DNA of 64,000 nucleotides from Phycisphaerales bacterium (GTDB lineage: Bacteria; Planctomycetota; Phycisphaerae; Phycisphaerales; UBA1924), in NCBI GenBank assembly GCA_947459215.1, contig CANHCQ010000007.1:1-64000 (forward strand), given 5' to 3'. The notes under the pieces are model-generated. The model was not told the origin of the DNA. It was given only the letters and a program-made list of their open reading frames with translations, and did no database searches. Below, piece by piece: positions 41,379 through 52,557 of this stretch. The position numbers and the translations under genes were made by a program. The first letter of the stretch is position 1, and the number at the start of each line of letters is the position of its first letter.

Positions 41379-42674
41379 ATGTCGAACCCGCCGTCCAACG
41401 CCCGTGATTGGAAGTCGCTCCACCTCTGGGAGATCCAGCCCGTTCGCGACGTGCTCATTCTCCTGCTCATCGTGGGCGTGATCTACGTCGGTTACGTGGC
41501 CAGCATCGTCACCGTTCCGATTCTGCTCGCCATCGCGTTGGCGTATCTCTTCGAGCCCCTGGTCAGCTGGCTCACCCGCAAGAAGTTCGTCTCCCGCAAC
41601 GGCGCCGCCACCGGCATCATCCTCTTCGCCGGTGCCGCCGTCGTCGTCCCCGCGGTTTTGGTCACCACCTTCGGCGTCGTGCAGGGGCTGCACCTCGCCC
41701 AGAACACCGCGGGCAACATCGACTTGCTTGTGCGCTCGGTGGACAAGCCGGACGACGAGGGGCTCCGCGCCCGCATCACCAGCGAGGGTTGGGGCCGCCT
41801 GCGGGATTTCCTCGTCAAGGAAAAGCTGAAAAACCAAGCCCCGGCCGGCACCGCTGAGTCGGATGCCATCGAAGCCGCCGCTCCCAAGGACGCGGGGGCC
41901 ATCGTCCGCAGCGGGCTGCTGTGGATCCGCGACAACTCCCGCGAGCTGAGCAAGCAGGTGGTCGCGACCGGCGCGAACGCCTTCTCCGCCGCCGCCAGCC
42001 TCGTCACTTCCGTCGGCGTCCTCATCTTCACCGGCTGCCTCACTGCGTTCTTCTTTTTCTTCTTCTGCACCGGCTGGGGCAGCGTGCTGGCCTTCTGGGA
42101 GAGCCTGATCCCCGAACGCCGCAAGGGCCGCATCATCGACCTGCTGCACCAGATGGACCGCGTGATCGCCGGCTTCGTCCGCGGGCGCGTCACCATCTGC
42201 GCCATCCTGGGCGTCTTTGCCACCATCGCCTACTGGTTCGTCGGCGTGCCCGCCCCGCTCATCTTCGGGCCGCTCGTCGGCGTCCTCTTCATCATGCCCT
42301 ACATCCACTTCATCGTGGTCCCCGCCGCGATGATCGCCATGGCTATTGAGCCCAGCGGCGTTGCCTGGCAGGCGACCTGGTGGTGGATGCTCGGCGGCCC
42401 CATCGTCGTCTACATCTGCTGCCAGATGCTGGACGACTACGTCCTGACGCCCACCATCCAGGGCAACAACACCGGCATGGACACGCCCACCATCGTCTTC
42501 GCCTCCTTCGCCGGCGGCGCGATTGGTGGCATCTACGGCCTGCTCATCGCCATCCCCGTCGCCGCCTGCGTCAAGATCCTGCTCCGCGAGATCTTCTGGC
42601 CCAAGTTCAAGGAGTGGGCCGAGGGCCGTGCGTCCGACTTCCTGCCCATCGAATCACGGGCGGAGAGGAAGTGA
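41379..42674 (+). CDS. AI-2E family transporter (PerM-type permease)
   Basis: A 431-residue integral membrane protein of the AI-2 exporter/PerM superfamily. Two N-terminal helices, a soluble insertion of about 100 residues (around 105-185), then five or more helices with the family's conserved stretch GPLVGVLFIMPYIHFIVVP and the C-terminal DDYVLTPTIQGNNTGMDTP and GGIYGLLIAIPVAACVKIL. Substrates of this family are varied (autoinducer, sodium/proton), so the substrate is not assigned. Confidence 0.92.
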   Translation: MSNPPSNARDWKSLHLWEIQPVRDVLILLLIVGVIYVGYVASIVTVPILLAIALAYLFEPLVSWLTRKKFVSRNGAATGIILFAGAAVVVPAVLVTTFGVVQGLHLAQNTAGNIDLLVRSVDKPDDEGLRARITSEGWGRLRDFLVKEKLKNQAPAGTAESDAIEAAAPKDAGAIVRSGLLWIRDNSRELSKQVVATGANAFSAAASLVTSVGVLIFTGCLTAFFFFFFCTGWGSVLAFWESLIPERRKGRIIDLLHQMDRVIAGFVRGRVTICAILGVFATIAYWFVGVPAPLIFGPLVGVLFIMPYIHFIVVPAAMIAMAIEPSGVAWQATWWWMLGGPIVVYICCQMLDDYVLTPTIQGNNTGMDTPTIVFASFAGGAIGGIYGLLIAIPVAACVKILLREIFWPKFKEWAEGRASDFLPIESRAERK

Positions 42675-42772
42675 CGGGGCGAATGAAAGTTCGCGGCCAA
42701 GGCACGCGATTTCGGCCCCGACGCGGCTCCGGCGCGTGACGTTTGTCCCGACGCTTCCTAAACTCCGGCCCG

Positions 42773-43990
42773 ATGCCCACCTCGACTCCCTCTCCGCGTC
42801 GGAACGCCAGCAAACCCCTCGCCCGACTCGCTTTGGCCGACGGATCCGTGCTCCGTGGTATGGCATTCGGTGCGGTCGGCAAGGGCATCATCGCCCGCGC
42901 CGAGGTCGTCTTCAACACCGCCGTCTGCGGCTATCAGGAATCGCTGACCGACCCGTCCTATACCGGCCAGATTCTGGTACAGACCTTCCCGCTCATCGGC
43001 AACACCGGCGTGAACGAGGAAGACGTCGAGAGCCACAAGGTACAGGTCTCGGGCTTCGTGATCCGCGAACTCGCGCGGCTGCACTCCAACTTCCGCGCCA
43101 CCAGCGACCTGTCCTCCTATCTCGCCAGGAACAACGTCCTGGGCATTGAGGGCGTTGACACCCGGGCCCTTACCAAGAAACTCCGCACCACCGGCTCGAT
43201 CCAGGGCGTCCTGACCGACGCACCCGACAGCGGCAGCGGCGCCAAGACGGACGCCGAATTGGTCGAACTCGCCAAGAACAACCCGAGCATGGCCGGGCAG
43301 AACCTCGTTCCCCTGGTCGGCTGCTCGAGCGCGTCGGCGTGGAGCGAAGACCTCGGCGACTGGACCCCGGTCGGCGTGCCCTCGAGTGATCAGAAGAAGT
43401 TCCGCGTCCTCGCCCTTGATTGCGGCGCCAAGCGCAACATCCTGCGCAACCTTACCGAACGCGGCTGCGAGGTGTCGCTCGTTCCCCACGACATCACCGC
43501 CGACGAGATCAAACGCCGCTACAAGGCCCGTGAGATCGACGGCCTCTTCATCTCCAACGGCCCCGGCGACCCGGCCGCCGTCGAGAAGACCATCGCCACC
43601 CTGCGGGCGGTCGTCGGCGACAACGACGTGACCGTTCCGACTTTCGGAATCTGCCTTGGGCATCAGCTGCTTGCGCTGGCGATCGGCGCCACGACCTACA
43701 AACTCAAGTTCGGCCATCGTGGCATCAACCAGCCGATCCTGAACACCGTCACCGGTGAGGTCGAGATCACGAGCCAGAACCACGGCTTCGCCGTCGACCG
43801 CGCTTCCCTGGAGAAGGCCGGAGCCGAGCCCACGCACACGCACCTGAACGACCAGACGCTGGCGGGGTTCCGGATGAAGCACAAGCCGGTCTTCAGCGTG
43901 CAGTACCACCCCGAGGCCTCGCCCGGGCCGCACGATTCGTCGTACCTGTTCGATCAGTTCGTCGACGCGATGGCCGCGGCGAAGCGGTGA
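42773..43990 (+). CDS. carA: Carbamoyl-phosphate synthase small subunit
   Basis: Glutaminase subunit that feeds ammonia to CarB for carbamoyl phosphate used in arginine and pyrimidine synthesis. The N-terminal domain shows VVFNTAVCGYQESLTDPSY and the amidotransferase domain has LDCGAKRNILRNL, ISNGPGDPAAV, the nucleophile Cys in FGICLGHQLLALAIGA, and catalytic His-Glu in VQYHPEASPGPHDS. The ATG at 42773 is taken (405 residues). carB is not in the window. Confidence 0.97.
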   Translation: MPTSTPSPRRNASKPLARLALADGSVLRGMAFGAVGKGIIARAEVVFNTAVCGYQESLTDPSYTGQILVQTFPLIGNTGVNEEDVESHKVQVSGFVIRELARLHSNFRATSDLSSYLARNNVLGIEGVDTRALTKKLRTTGSIQGVLTDAPDSGSGAKTDAELVELAKNNPSMAGQNLVPLVGCSSASAWSEDLGDWTPVGVPSSDQKKFRVLALDCGAKRNILRNLTERGCEVSLVPHDITADEIKRRYKAREIDGLFISNGPGDPAAVEKTIATLRAVVGDNDVTVPTFGICLGHQLLALAIGATTYKLKFGHRGINQPILNTVTGEVEITSQNHGFAVDRASLEKAGAEPTHTHLNDQTLAGFRMKHKPVFSVQYHPEASPGPHDSSYLFDQFVDAMAAAKR

Positions 43991-44158
43991 TTATCGGGCG
44001 TGAAAGCCGGATACTGAACGTCAGACAACCTGCGCCCAGGCCCGGCCGATAGAACCCGGTGGCAACGAGGGGAGCGATCTCGTGTCCACGAGGCAACAGC
44101 CCGCGGCATCGCCTCGTATAGATTGTGCGTCGACCGTCCATCCTCGAGGGGAGTTTTC

Positions 44159-45643
44159 ATGGTGTCTGCTTCGGCCCGGTTCGCGTGCTCCGCGTGTGTC
44201 GTGACATCGCTTGTCGCTGCGTCAGCATCCGCACAGGTTGCCGCGCAGCCGCGGAAGCTCATCATGCCCGCGCCGACGGTTGTGGTGCCGAGCGGTGCCG
44301 TCGCGGCGGCGGCGCGAGCGCCGGAGGATGCACGCTCTCGCGTGCTTTGGATCCGGAACGATCTCACCGGTCAGGTGATCGTTCCGGGTACAACCTTCTC
44401 GGATCGAGATACCGAAACAGAGCCCAAGGAGGTCTTCAACTCCTTCGATCACACCGGTGGCGTCAGCTCGATCAACCTGAGCTGGAACTACCCGGGCGCG
44501 TACACCACGGAGGGGTTCACGCCGCCCACTGGCGGCGATCCGCTGAATCTCGCCTGGGTGAACATTTCCTCCGATCCGGCCGACATTTCAGATCCGCTCG
44601 AGCTCCTTGACGACGAGAAGCTCTCTGTTGTCCTCGAGCCGTGGCAAGCAGCAGTCTGGCCGGATGCCGACCTGAATGTCTCGCAACCTCTCGCCAGCTA
44701 TCAGAGCGTACTGGTCTCGATTTCATCGCAGTTCGAGGTCCGCATCTTCCGGTCCTATATGTTTTCGCTTGTGGACGCCAATAAGCCGCATAACAACGAA
44801 AAGCTCTCGGTGTTCTACAACCCATACAAGCTGGACGCCGCGCTCTCGTTCGCGTTCCTCTCGTTGCCGGGCTTCGACGTCGCGTCGCCGTTCGAGTTCG
44901 ACGTGACCGGCTTCGATCCGCCCATCACGACCAAGGGCAAGGGCATCATCCTGACTCACTGGCTCGTGATGTCCGAGCGGCCGCCGTGTCCGGGCGACAT
45001 CAACAACGATGCATTCGTCGACGACCTCGACTTCCAGGAGTTCGCGGCTCAGTACAACATTCTGGACTGCGCCGCGCCGGAGATGCCCCCCGGCTGCAGC
45101 GCCGACCTGAACTTTGACGGCTTTGTCGATGACATGGATTTCACGCAGGTCTTCACGCAGGCGTACAACAACGTGCTCTGCCCTGAAGCAAACATGATCC
45201 GCCAGGTCTATGTGCCGCTGGCCGGCGGCCGTAATAAGTGGGACAATCAGTTCAACAATCCGTTCGTCTTCGACAACATCACCAACCAGTATCCCGATGC
45301 AATCCCGGTCGGCGCGAATGGCTGGACCTCGGCCCTGACGCCGAACGCGTTGGTGAAGCTTGCGCCGACGCCCTATGGCAGCAAGTCGGGATATCTTCCA
45401 AGCTATGCCGCGCTGCGAACGAGCCGCACCGGGCTGAAAAGGGTAACAGCGTTGAACGACGGATTGCCCTTTGATCAGCTTCAGGCTGAGTACGAGCGAT
45501 TCCTCAACGAGGTGCTCGTTGTTCCCGATGCAACAACAACCGTCCAGTACTATTTCCCCGGACCAACCGTTACTCCGAATTCGGAGTGGTTGAGCAACTC
45601 CTCGCCGAAGAAGATCAAGGTCCTCTTCCCGAAGACTCCGTGA
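44159..45643 (+). CDS. Exported protein with dockerin-like calcium loops
   Basis: A 494-residue secreted protein: signal peptide ending ASASAQ, a beta-rich N-terminal domain, and from about residue 278 two EF-hand/dockerin-like loops, DINNDAFVDDLDFQEFAAQY and DLNFDGFVDDMDFTQVF, each with the Asp/Asn spacing of calcium loops. A C-terminal domain of about 150 residues follows with no recognised family. In planctomycetes such loops are common on secreted proteins. The ATG at 44159 is at the signal-peptide start. Function unknown. Confidence 0.75.
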   Translation: MVSASARFACSACVVTSLVAASASAQVAAQPRKLIMPAPTVVVPSGAVAAAARAPEDARSRVLWIRNDLTGQVIVPGTTFSDRDTETEPKEVFNSFDHTGGVSSINLSWNYPGAYTTEGFTPPTGGDPLNLAWVNISSDPADISDPLELLDDEKLSVVLEPWQAAVWPDADLNVSQPLASYQSVLVSISSQFEVRIFRSYMFSLVDANKPHNNEKLSVFYNPYKLDAALSFAFLSLPGFDVASPFEFDVTGFDPPITTKGKGIILTHWLVMSERPPCPGDINNDAFVDDLDFQEFAAQYNILDCAAPEMPPGCSADLNFDGFVDDMDFTQVFTQAYNNVLCPEANMIRQVYVPLAGGRNKWDNQFNNPFVFDNITNQYPDAIPVGANGWTSALTPNALVKLAPTPYGSKSGYLPSYAALRTSRTGLKRVTALNDGLPFDQLQAEYERFLNEVLVVPDATTTVQYYFPGPTVTPNSEWLSNSSPKKIKVLFPKTP

Positions 45644-45667
45644 CGCGAAGGCGGCTTCGCATCGCCC

Positions 45668-46090
45668 TTACTGCTTGGTGGCGGGCCACACGCTGGCGCC
45701 CTGGCGCTCGTAACGCGGCAGGTTCGGGTCCGCGCCCTTGGACCACGCCTCGATCCCGCCCGCAATCGACTTGGCGTTGGTCAGACCGATCGAACGGAAG
45801 TACGCCGCGGCCTTCATCGAACGCACGCCGTGGTGGCAGAGCGCGAGCACCAGGCATCCGGGCTTCTGCGCCGCGAGGGCCTGGATCTCGTCGGCCCGCG
45901 CCTCGAGTTCATCGAGCGGAACGTGCACGGTGTTCGTGACGTGGGCAAAGTCCCACTCGGGCTCGAGCCGCACGTCGATCACGAGCACGTTGGCGCCGGT
46001 GTCGAGCATCTGCTTGGTGTCGACGGGCGTCACTTCCCAGTCGGGTTTGAAGTTGTAATTGCTGGCGAGTCCGGCTCGGTCGGTTGACAT
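45668..46090 (-). CDS. Rhodanese-like sulfurtransferase
   Basis: A single rhodanese domain of 140 residues: VLVIDVRLEPEWDFAHVTNTVHVPLDEL and the active-site Cys in LALCHHGVRSMKAAAYF, where the loop CHHGVRS fits the CxxGxRS form. The role is probably sulfur transfer. It lies just downstream of the TPR gene on the same strand, about 54 bases apart. Confidence 0.9.
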   Translation of the reverse strand: MSTDRAGLASNYNFKPDWEVTPVDTKQMLDTGANVLVIDVRLEPEWDFAHVTNTVHVPLDELEARADEIQALAAQKPGCLVLALCHHGVRSMKAAAYFRSIGLTNAKSIAGGIEAWSKGADPNLPRYERQGASVWPATKQ

Positions 46091-46144
46091 GAAGATCCTT
46101 TTGTTGGTTCCGGTGCGTCTCGGAGGAGCGCACGTCTTTTCCGA

Positions 46145-46456
46145 CTAGTCGTCCAGTTCATCCAGCAACCCACCCAGTTCGTTGAGCGCCTTGTTGTCGC
46201 CCGCCCGACGAGCCGCCGCGATGCCGGCCTGGACCGCGGCGATCGCCTCTGGCACGCGGTCTGCCGCTTGCAGCGCCCGGGCCTTGTGGAAGTAGGTATA
46301 CCCATCGTCGGGGTTCACCGCGATTGAGCGGTCGTAGTACGCGACGGCCTTGTCCGACTCGCCGCGCTTGGCAAACTCTTGCCCGAGGGCGTAGAGGGTG
46401 AAGGCGTCGTTGGGGTCGGCCGCCAGCAGCCGTTCCAGTTGCTCGATGCTCGGCAT
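46145..46456 (-). CDS. Short TPR-repeat protein
   Basis: A 103-residue protein made of nearly three TPR helix pairs (DAFTLYALGQEFAKRGESDKAVAYYDRS, DGYTYFHKARALQAADRVPEA, DNKALNELGGLLDEL). TPR units hold protein partners. The ATG at 46456 (MPSIEQL) fits better than 46462. It is encoded in front of the rhodanese gene. No partner is evident. Confidence 0.82.
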   Translation of the reverse strand: MPSIEQLERLLAADPNDAFTLYALGQEFAKRGESDKAVAYYDRSIAVNPDDGYTYFHKARALQAADRVPEAIAAVQAGIAAARRAGDNKALNELGGLLDELDD

Positions 46457-46545
46457 GGCCAAGCCTACCCGCTCGGCGGCGTGGAATCCCGGCGCGGCGC
46501 CTTGGCGGGCAATCTCGAGCGGGGAAATCTCGATAGACTCTGGTC

Positions 46546-47472
<927 letters not shown>

Positions 47473-47479
47473 CGACCGT

Positions 47480-49393
47480 TCAGGCGGCGGCCCTGCGGGC
47501 GGCAACAAGCGCGATTGTCGCGATCAGTGTTTCGCGCTGGATGGGCTTGGACGCGAAGCTGCTGCAGCCCGCCGCCAGGCATTTGGCCTCATCGCCATTC
47601 ATCGCGTGGGCGGTCACTGCGATGATGGGCAGCTTGCAGCCGAGGCGGCGGAGCTCGCGCGTGGCCTCGTAGCCGTCCATGATCGGCATCTGCATGTCCA
47701 TCAGCACGGCATCGAACGGCGGTGCCGCGGATCCCGACACGATCGCATCGACCGCTTGACGGCCGTTCTCGACGAACTGCACGGTCGCGCCGGCCTTCTT
47801 CAGGAAGTGCGCCAGGAGCCGGCGATTGTCGGGCCCGTCCTCGGCTACCAGCAGGCGTATCCCCTCGATCGATGCGGCCGAGTTCAGCGCTCGCGGCGTC
47901 GGATCGGCATCGCGGCGAGCGTGGACGACTTCCGAACTGATGATCGCGGTAAATCTGCAGCCCTTGCCGAACTCGCTACGCACCGTGATGTCGCCGCCGA
48001 GCATCTGGGCGAGGGACTTGCTGATGCGAAGTCCAAGGCCGGTGCCGCCGAACTTGCGGGTGGTGGACGAGTCGGCCTGAGCGAAGGCGCCGAAGAGCCC
48101 CGCCATCTGCTGCGGCGTGAGGCCGATGCCGGTGTCCTGGACCTCGATGGCGAGCCGGTCCTTGGTCTCGCGGCGGAGAATGACCCGCACGCCGCCTTCC
48201 TCGGTGAACTTAATGGCGTTGCCGACGAGATTGAGGATGATCTGTCGAACACGGATCGGATCGCTCGCGATCGACACGGGAACGTCGGGTGCGATTTCGA
48301 TGTCGAGCGCGATGCCCTTGGTCCGGGCGCGGACCTGGAGCAGCGCACACACGTCGCGGGCGATGTGCGCCGGATCGGTGTCGATGCGCTCGACGGTCAT
48401 CTTTCCGGCTTCGATCTTCGACAGGTCCAGGATGTCGTTGATGATCGTCAGGAGCCCGTTTCCGTGTTCTTTGATCGTCCGTACCGCGTCGCGGCGCCGG
48501 GCGGCGTCGGCTTGATACTCGGCGTCGTTCAAGAGGTCGGCAAACCCGAGAATTGCCGTCATCGGCGTTCGGATCTCGTGGCTCATGTTGGCGAGGAACT
48601 CGCTCTTGGCGTTGTTGGCCCGCTCGGCCTGCTCCTTGGCATCGAGCATCAGCCGCTCGGCGGCGTGCCGTCGGCGGGCGAGGGCGGCGACGCCGAAGCC
48701 CAGCGCGATGCTCGCCGCGGAGCCGAGCCCCATTCCGCTCCACGCCGCGAGGCGCATCGCGCCGAGCCGAACCAAGTGCTGTTCCGCCGTGGCGTCAACG
48801 CCGACAAGGCACTCGAACGAGCCGTCGGAGGCGAAGACCGGCGCGAACGCCGAGAAGAACGTGCCCCACTTGTCGGTGTATGGCTCGTTGGACACGATCG
48901 GCGTCCTTTGCTCGAACGCCGCGAGCAGCGCCGGATCGGGCTCGTCGTACAACTCCATCAATCCGGACTGATCGATCACGCCGTCGCCGTCGCCGTCGAT
49001 CGGTTCCGCGGCGTCCACCACAAACCGCGGTCCTTCGGGGCTAAGCCGCAAGGTGTATGCGTACTTCAAGTGCGGCGTCGCCGCGAGCACCTCCGCCAGA
49101 GGTGCCACCACGCGGCGATACTGCTCGGCGTTCTGCTGCGACACGTCGACGAGCGTGCGATGCGAGTCGGCGTCGAGGCGATCCGCCGCCATCCGCGCGA
49201 TCGCGGACAGCTCATCATTGAGAGCGTCCTTGAGCACGCGCGACCCGACGATGTAGGTGCCATCGATCGACGCCCAGGTCAGCGCCATCAGCCCAAACGC
49301 CGCGAGGACGCCCTGCAACCATGCCGGCACGCCGCGGCGCGCCGGCACCGGCTTGCATTGCACACTTGCTTTCGGCGCCTGCTCTGCCAACAC
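47480..49393 (-). CDS. Hybrid sensor histidine kinase / response regulator
   Basis: A 637-residue membrane sensor. Order: transmembrane helix (about 25-50), an extracytoplasmic sensing domain (about 50-215) that holds a calcium-loop-like [12 protein letters not shown], a second helix (about 222-242), HisKA ([20 protein letters not shown] with the phospho-His), HATPase ([23 protein letters not shown]), then a receiver domain (about 510-630) with [11 protein letters not shown], the phospho-Asp. GGAGG precedes the adjacent GTG/TTG start codons. The signal is unknown. It diverges from rpsO. Confidence 0.94.
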   Translation of the reverse strand: MLAEQAPKASVQCKPVPARRGVPAWLQGVLAAFGLMALTWASIDGTYIVGSRVLKDALNDELSAIARMAADRLDADSHRTLVDVSQQNAEQYRRVVAPLAEVLAATPHLKYAYTLRLSPEGPRFVVDAAEPIDGDGDGVIDQSGLMELYDEPDPALLAAFEQRTPIVSNEPYTDKWGTFFSAFAPVFASDGSFECLVGVDATAEQHLVRLGAMRLAAWSGMGLGSAASIALGFGVAALARRRHAAERLMLDAKEQAERANNAKSEFLANMSHEIRTPMTAILGFADLLNDAEYQADAARRRDAVRTIKEHGNGLLTIINDILDLSKIEAGKMTVERIDTDPAHIARDVCALLQVRARTKGIALDIEIAPDVPVSIASDPIRVRQIILNLVGNAIKFTEEGGVRVILRRETKDRLAIEVQDTGIGLTPQQMAGLFGAFAQADSSTTRKFGGTGLGLRISKSLAQMLGGDITVRSEFGKGCRFTAIISSEVVHARRDADPTPRALNSAASIEGIRLLVAEDGPDNRRLLAHFLKKAGATVQFVENGRQAVDAIVSGSAAPPFDAVLMDMQMPIMDGYEATRELRRLGCKLPIIAVTAHAMNGDEAKCLAAGCSSFASKPIQRETLIATIALVAARRAAA

Positions 49394-49724
49394 AGCCTCC
49401 GTCGCGCGAGTTCCCCGTCGGTTGTCAGCTGCCGGGGTAACCCATACTGGATCGGGAAAAATGTTGGCAGAGTTACCCCGGGGATTGGGAGCTGCGAGGA
49501 ATCGTGCGGCGCCGTGACGGTTGGCGAAACCATCGCGGTCATTCGATCTACACGATTTGGGACATCGGTGCGGCTTGGACTCGATAGACGACCGCTCAAT
49601 CTGATTTGTTCGTACTTTGGGAGGTTTGTTTCGCCTTTTCGGGCGTGTCGGCGACGTGGACTCCGCCGCTGCGGCGGCCTAGAGTTTTCATCCAAAAGAA
49701 GACTGAACGAAGGAAATCACACGA
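49394..49724. other. Divergent intergenic region between the hybrid kinase and rpsO
   Basis: No gene is seen in 331 bases. It must contain the promoters of the kinase (minus) and of rpsO (plus). Inverted GGGGTAACCC / AGTTACCCC segments near the kinase end (about 49433-49483) could be an operator, and a CCGCCGCTGCGGCGG palindrome lies about 55 bases before rpsO. No sharp sigma-70 pair was found. Confidence 0.4.
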
Positions 49725-49994
49725 ATGGCACTCGTCGCCGAACGCCGCAAGCAGATCGTCAGCACCTACCGCACCCATGAGAAGGACTCGGGCTCACCCC
49801 AGGTCCAGATCGCGATGCTGACCGAGAAGATCAAGGAAGTGTCGGACCACCTCAAGGGTCACGACAAGGACAACCACAGCCGCCGCGGGCTGGTTCTGAT
49901 GGTCGGCAAGCGCAACCGCCTGCTCCGCTATCTGGCCCGCACGCAGCCGACCGAGTACCAGGGCCTGATCGCCAAACTCGGCCTCCGCAAGTAA
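49725..49994 (+). CDS. rpsO: 30S ribosomal protein S15
   Basis: Primary binder of 16S rRNA in the small-subunit platform. The 89-residue protein is the standard length and carries STYRTHEKDSGSPQVQIAMLTEKI and DNHSRRGLVLMVGKRNRLLRYL, the family signatures. Shine-Dalgarno-like GAAGGAAA precedes the ATG. It is followed by pnp, the common rpsO-pnp order. Confidence 0.98.
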   Translation: MALVAERRKQIVSTYRTHEKDSGSPQVQIAMLTEKIKEVSDHLKGHDKDNHSRRGLVLMVGKRNRLLRYLARTQPTEYQGLIAKLGLRK

Positions 49995-50005
49995 GTAGAC
50001 ATTCA

Positions 50006-50043
50006 CGGCCCGGTGTTCGAGAGAACGCCGGGCCGATTTGTTT
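50006..50043 (+). terminator. Terminator between rpsO and pnp
   Basis: A 13-bp stem CGGCCCGGTGTTC / GAACGCCGGGCCG (one G-T pair) with a GAGA loop is followed by ATTTGTTT. It lies 11 bases after the rpsO stop and should at least partly separate rpsO from pnp. Confidence 0.85.
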
Positions 50044-50271
50044 CCGGCCGACGATTCGGCCGTGAATTTCGTGCCCCACTCCAGCCCCTCCGGCCTTTCT
50101 CGCAGGGCGGTAGGCAAACGTCGGCAACCCGAGTCCGCTCGGATCTCTCCGGCCTTTGCCTTCTGCCTCTCATACGGGAAGACCGGGGGGCGACAAGCCC
50201 CGGAACACACTCGGCCTCGAGCGAACGGACTTCGCCCGGCGCGGTGGTTCCACTAGCAGAGGATTCAAAAC

Positions 50272-52503
50272 ATGTCTCAGGTTTCCCACGTTTCCACGGG
50301 TCTCGCCGACCTGCCGGGCGCGGTCGTCGTCCGCAAGGACCTCGGCGGTCGCACCCTCACCCTCGAGACCGGCGTTGTCGGCAAGCTCGCCGGCGCGACG
50401 GTGATCGCTTCCTACGGCGGCACCACGGTGCTCGCCGCGGTCGTTCGCTCGAACCCCCGTGAGGGCATCGACTTCTTCCCGCTGACGGTCGATTACCGCG
50501 AGAAGACCCCGGCCGCCGGCAAGTTCCCGGGCGGCTTCAAGAAGCGCGAAGGCCCGCCGAGTGAGAAGGAGATTCTCACCATGCGCATGATCGACCGCCC
50601 GATCCGCCCGCTCTTCCCCGACGGGTTCATCGACGAGGTCATGATCCAGTGCAGCGTGCTGAGCCACGACACCGAGAATGATGCCGACGTGATCGCCGGC
50701 ATCGCCTCGAGCGCCGCCCTCGCGTGCAGCGATGTGCCCTTCGAAGGCCCGATCGCGACTGTCCGCGTCGCCCGCATCCACACCGACGACGGCCCGCAGT
50801 TCGCCGTCAATCCGACCATCAGCCAGCTCGATTACTCCGACCTCGACCTCGTGCTCTCGGGCCACAAAGACGGCCTGAACATGATCGAAGTCGGCGCCGC
50901 CGAGGTCGACGAGGCGAGCATGGTCGAGGCCATCAAGTTCGGCCAGAAGCACATCAATGACGTGCTCGGCCTGATCAATGAACTCGTGGCCAAGGTCGGC
51001 AAGCCCAAGAAGGGCGGCGAGCTCTTCCTGCCCACCGCCGAGATCACCGAGAAGGTCCGGGCTCTCGCCGAGGCCGACATGACCGCGGCCCGCCAGATCA
51101 ACTCCAAGGCCGAGCGCAACGCCAAGGTCGACGAGCTCCGCAAGAAGGTCCTTGACGGCGCGTTCTCGCTCAAGAACGACGGCACCTATGGCGACTACGC
51201 CACCAGCCTCAAGAACCGCATCCTCGCCAAGGAAGCGTTCCGCCGGCTGGAGGAAAAGGTCACCCGTCGCCTGATCGTTGAGAAGCAGATCCGCGCCGAC
51301 GGCCGTAAGTCGCGTCAGATCCGCGCCATCACCGGCGCGGTCGGCGTGCTGCAGCGGACCCACGGTTCGGCCATGTTCCAGCGCGGCGAGACCCAGAGCA
51401 TCATCTCGGTCACGCTCGGCACCGGCAAGGACGAGCAGATCATCGACGGCCTGATCCCCGAGTACAGCAAGAAGTTCATGCTGCACTACAACTTCCCGCC
51501 CTTCTCGACCGGAGAAGTGAAGCGCATCAGCGCCCCCGGCCGTCGCGAGATCGGCCACGGCGCTCTGGCGGAACGCTCCCTCATGGGCGTCATCCCCGGC
51601 CCCGATGAGTTCCCCTACACGATCCGCGTCGTCAGCGACATCACCGAGTCCAACGGCTCCTCGTCGATGGCCTCGGTCTGCGGCGGCTGCCTCGCTCTCA
51701 TGGACGCGGGCGTGCCCATCAAGGCCACCGTCGCCGGCATCTCCGTCGGTCGCTTCAGCGACGACAACGACCAGAACGAGCTCTTCGTCACCGACATCAT
51801 CGGTGAAGAGGACTTCTTCGGCGACATGGACTTCAAGGTGTCGGGCACCCGCGAGGGCATCACCGGCATCCAGCTCGACCTCAAGGCCCGCGGCCTGGTC
51901 GTCTCCCAGATCGAGAAGATCCTCGAGCAGGCCAAGCAGGGCCGCCTCGAGATCATCGACATCATGGAGCGGATCATCGCCAAGCCCCGCGCGGACATCA
52001 GCCCGCTGGCCCCGCGCATCGTCACCCTCCGCATCGACCCCGAGAAGATCGGCAAGCTGATCGGACCCGGCGGCAAGATGATCCGCGGCCTGCAGGACCG
52101 CTACGGCGTCACCATCGACGTCGAGGACGACGGCACCGTTCAGATCGCCTCCACCGACGGCCCGTCGCTCGACGGCGCCCGCACCGAGATCGAAGCCCTC
52201 TGCGAAGAGGTCAAGGTCGGCGCGGTCTACACCGGCAAGGTCGTCAGTGTCAAGGACTTCGGCGCGTTCGTCGAGCTCGCCCCGGGCACCGACGGCATGT
52301 GCCACATCTCCGAGCTCGCCGAGGGTTACGTGAAGAGCGTGACCGACGTCGTCAAGATTGGTGACGTGGTGAAGGTCAAGGTCATCCTCGTCGACGACCA
52401 GGGCCGCATCAAGCTCAGCCGCAAGGCCGTCTTGATCGAAGAGGCCAAGAAGAACGCCCCGGCCGCCGCCCCCGCGGCACCGGCTGGCGCTCCGACGGCC
52501 TGA
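50272..52503 (+). CDS. pnp: Polyribonucleotide nucleotidyltransferase (PNPase)
   Basis: Phosphate-driven 3'-5' RNA exonuclease and part of the degradosome. The 743-residue protein has two RNase PH-like domains (LPGAVVVRKDLGGRTLTLE at the start; FPPFSTGEVKRISAPGRREIGHGALAERS in the second), the all-helical linker, a KH domain with IGPGGKMIRGLQ, and an S1 domain with VGAVYTGKVVSVKDFGAFVEL. The C-terminal tail is Ala/Pro-rich. The ATG is at 50272, 277 bases after rpsO. Confidence 0.98.
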   Translation: MSQVSHVSTGLADLPGAVVVRKDLGGRTLTLETGVVGKLAGATVIASYGGTTVLAAVVRSNPREGIDFFPLTVDYREKTPAAGKFPGGFKKREGPPSEKEILTMRMIDRPIRPLFPDGFIDEVMIQCSVLSHDTENDADVIAGIASSAALACSDVPFEGPIATVRVARIHTDDGPQFAVNPTISQLDYSDLDLVLSGHKDGLNMIEVGAAEVDEASMVEAIKFGQKHINDVLGLINELVAKVGKPKKGGELFLPTAEITEKVRALAEADMTAARQINSKAERNAKVDELRKKVLDGAFSLKNDGTYGDYATSLKNRILAKEAFRRLEEKVTRRLIVEKQIRADGRKSRQIRAITGAVGVLQRTHGSAMFQRGETQSIISVTLGTGKDEQIIDGLIPEYSKKFMLHYNFPPFSTGEVKRISAPGRREIGHGALAERSLMGVIPGPDEFPYTIRVVSDITESNGSSSMASVCGGCLALMDAGVPIKATVAGISVGRFSDDNDQNELFVTDIIGEEDFFGDMDFKVSGTREGITGIQLDLKARGLVVSQIEKILEQAKQGRLEIIDIMERIIAKPRADISPLAPRIVTLRIDPEKIGKLIGPGGKMIRGLQDRYGVTIDVEDDGTVQIASTDGPSLDGARTEIEALCEEVKVGAVYTGKVVSVKDFGAFVELAPGTDGMCHISELAEGYVKSVTDVVKIGDVVKVKVILVDDQGRIKLSRKAVLIEEAKKNAPAAAPAAPAGAPTA

Positions 52504-52557
52504 TCACTTCGAACCGGTGATAGGCCACGTAATCGTGGCACATTCTGCGAATCCCAC

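Noticed and set aside
50170..52305. Minus-strand open frame of 711 codons opposite pnp
   Set aside because: Shadow of PNPase; Asp/Glu/Gly/Ala-rich product without any domain.
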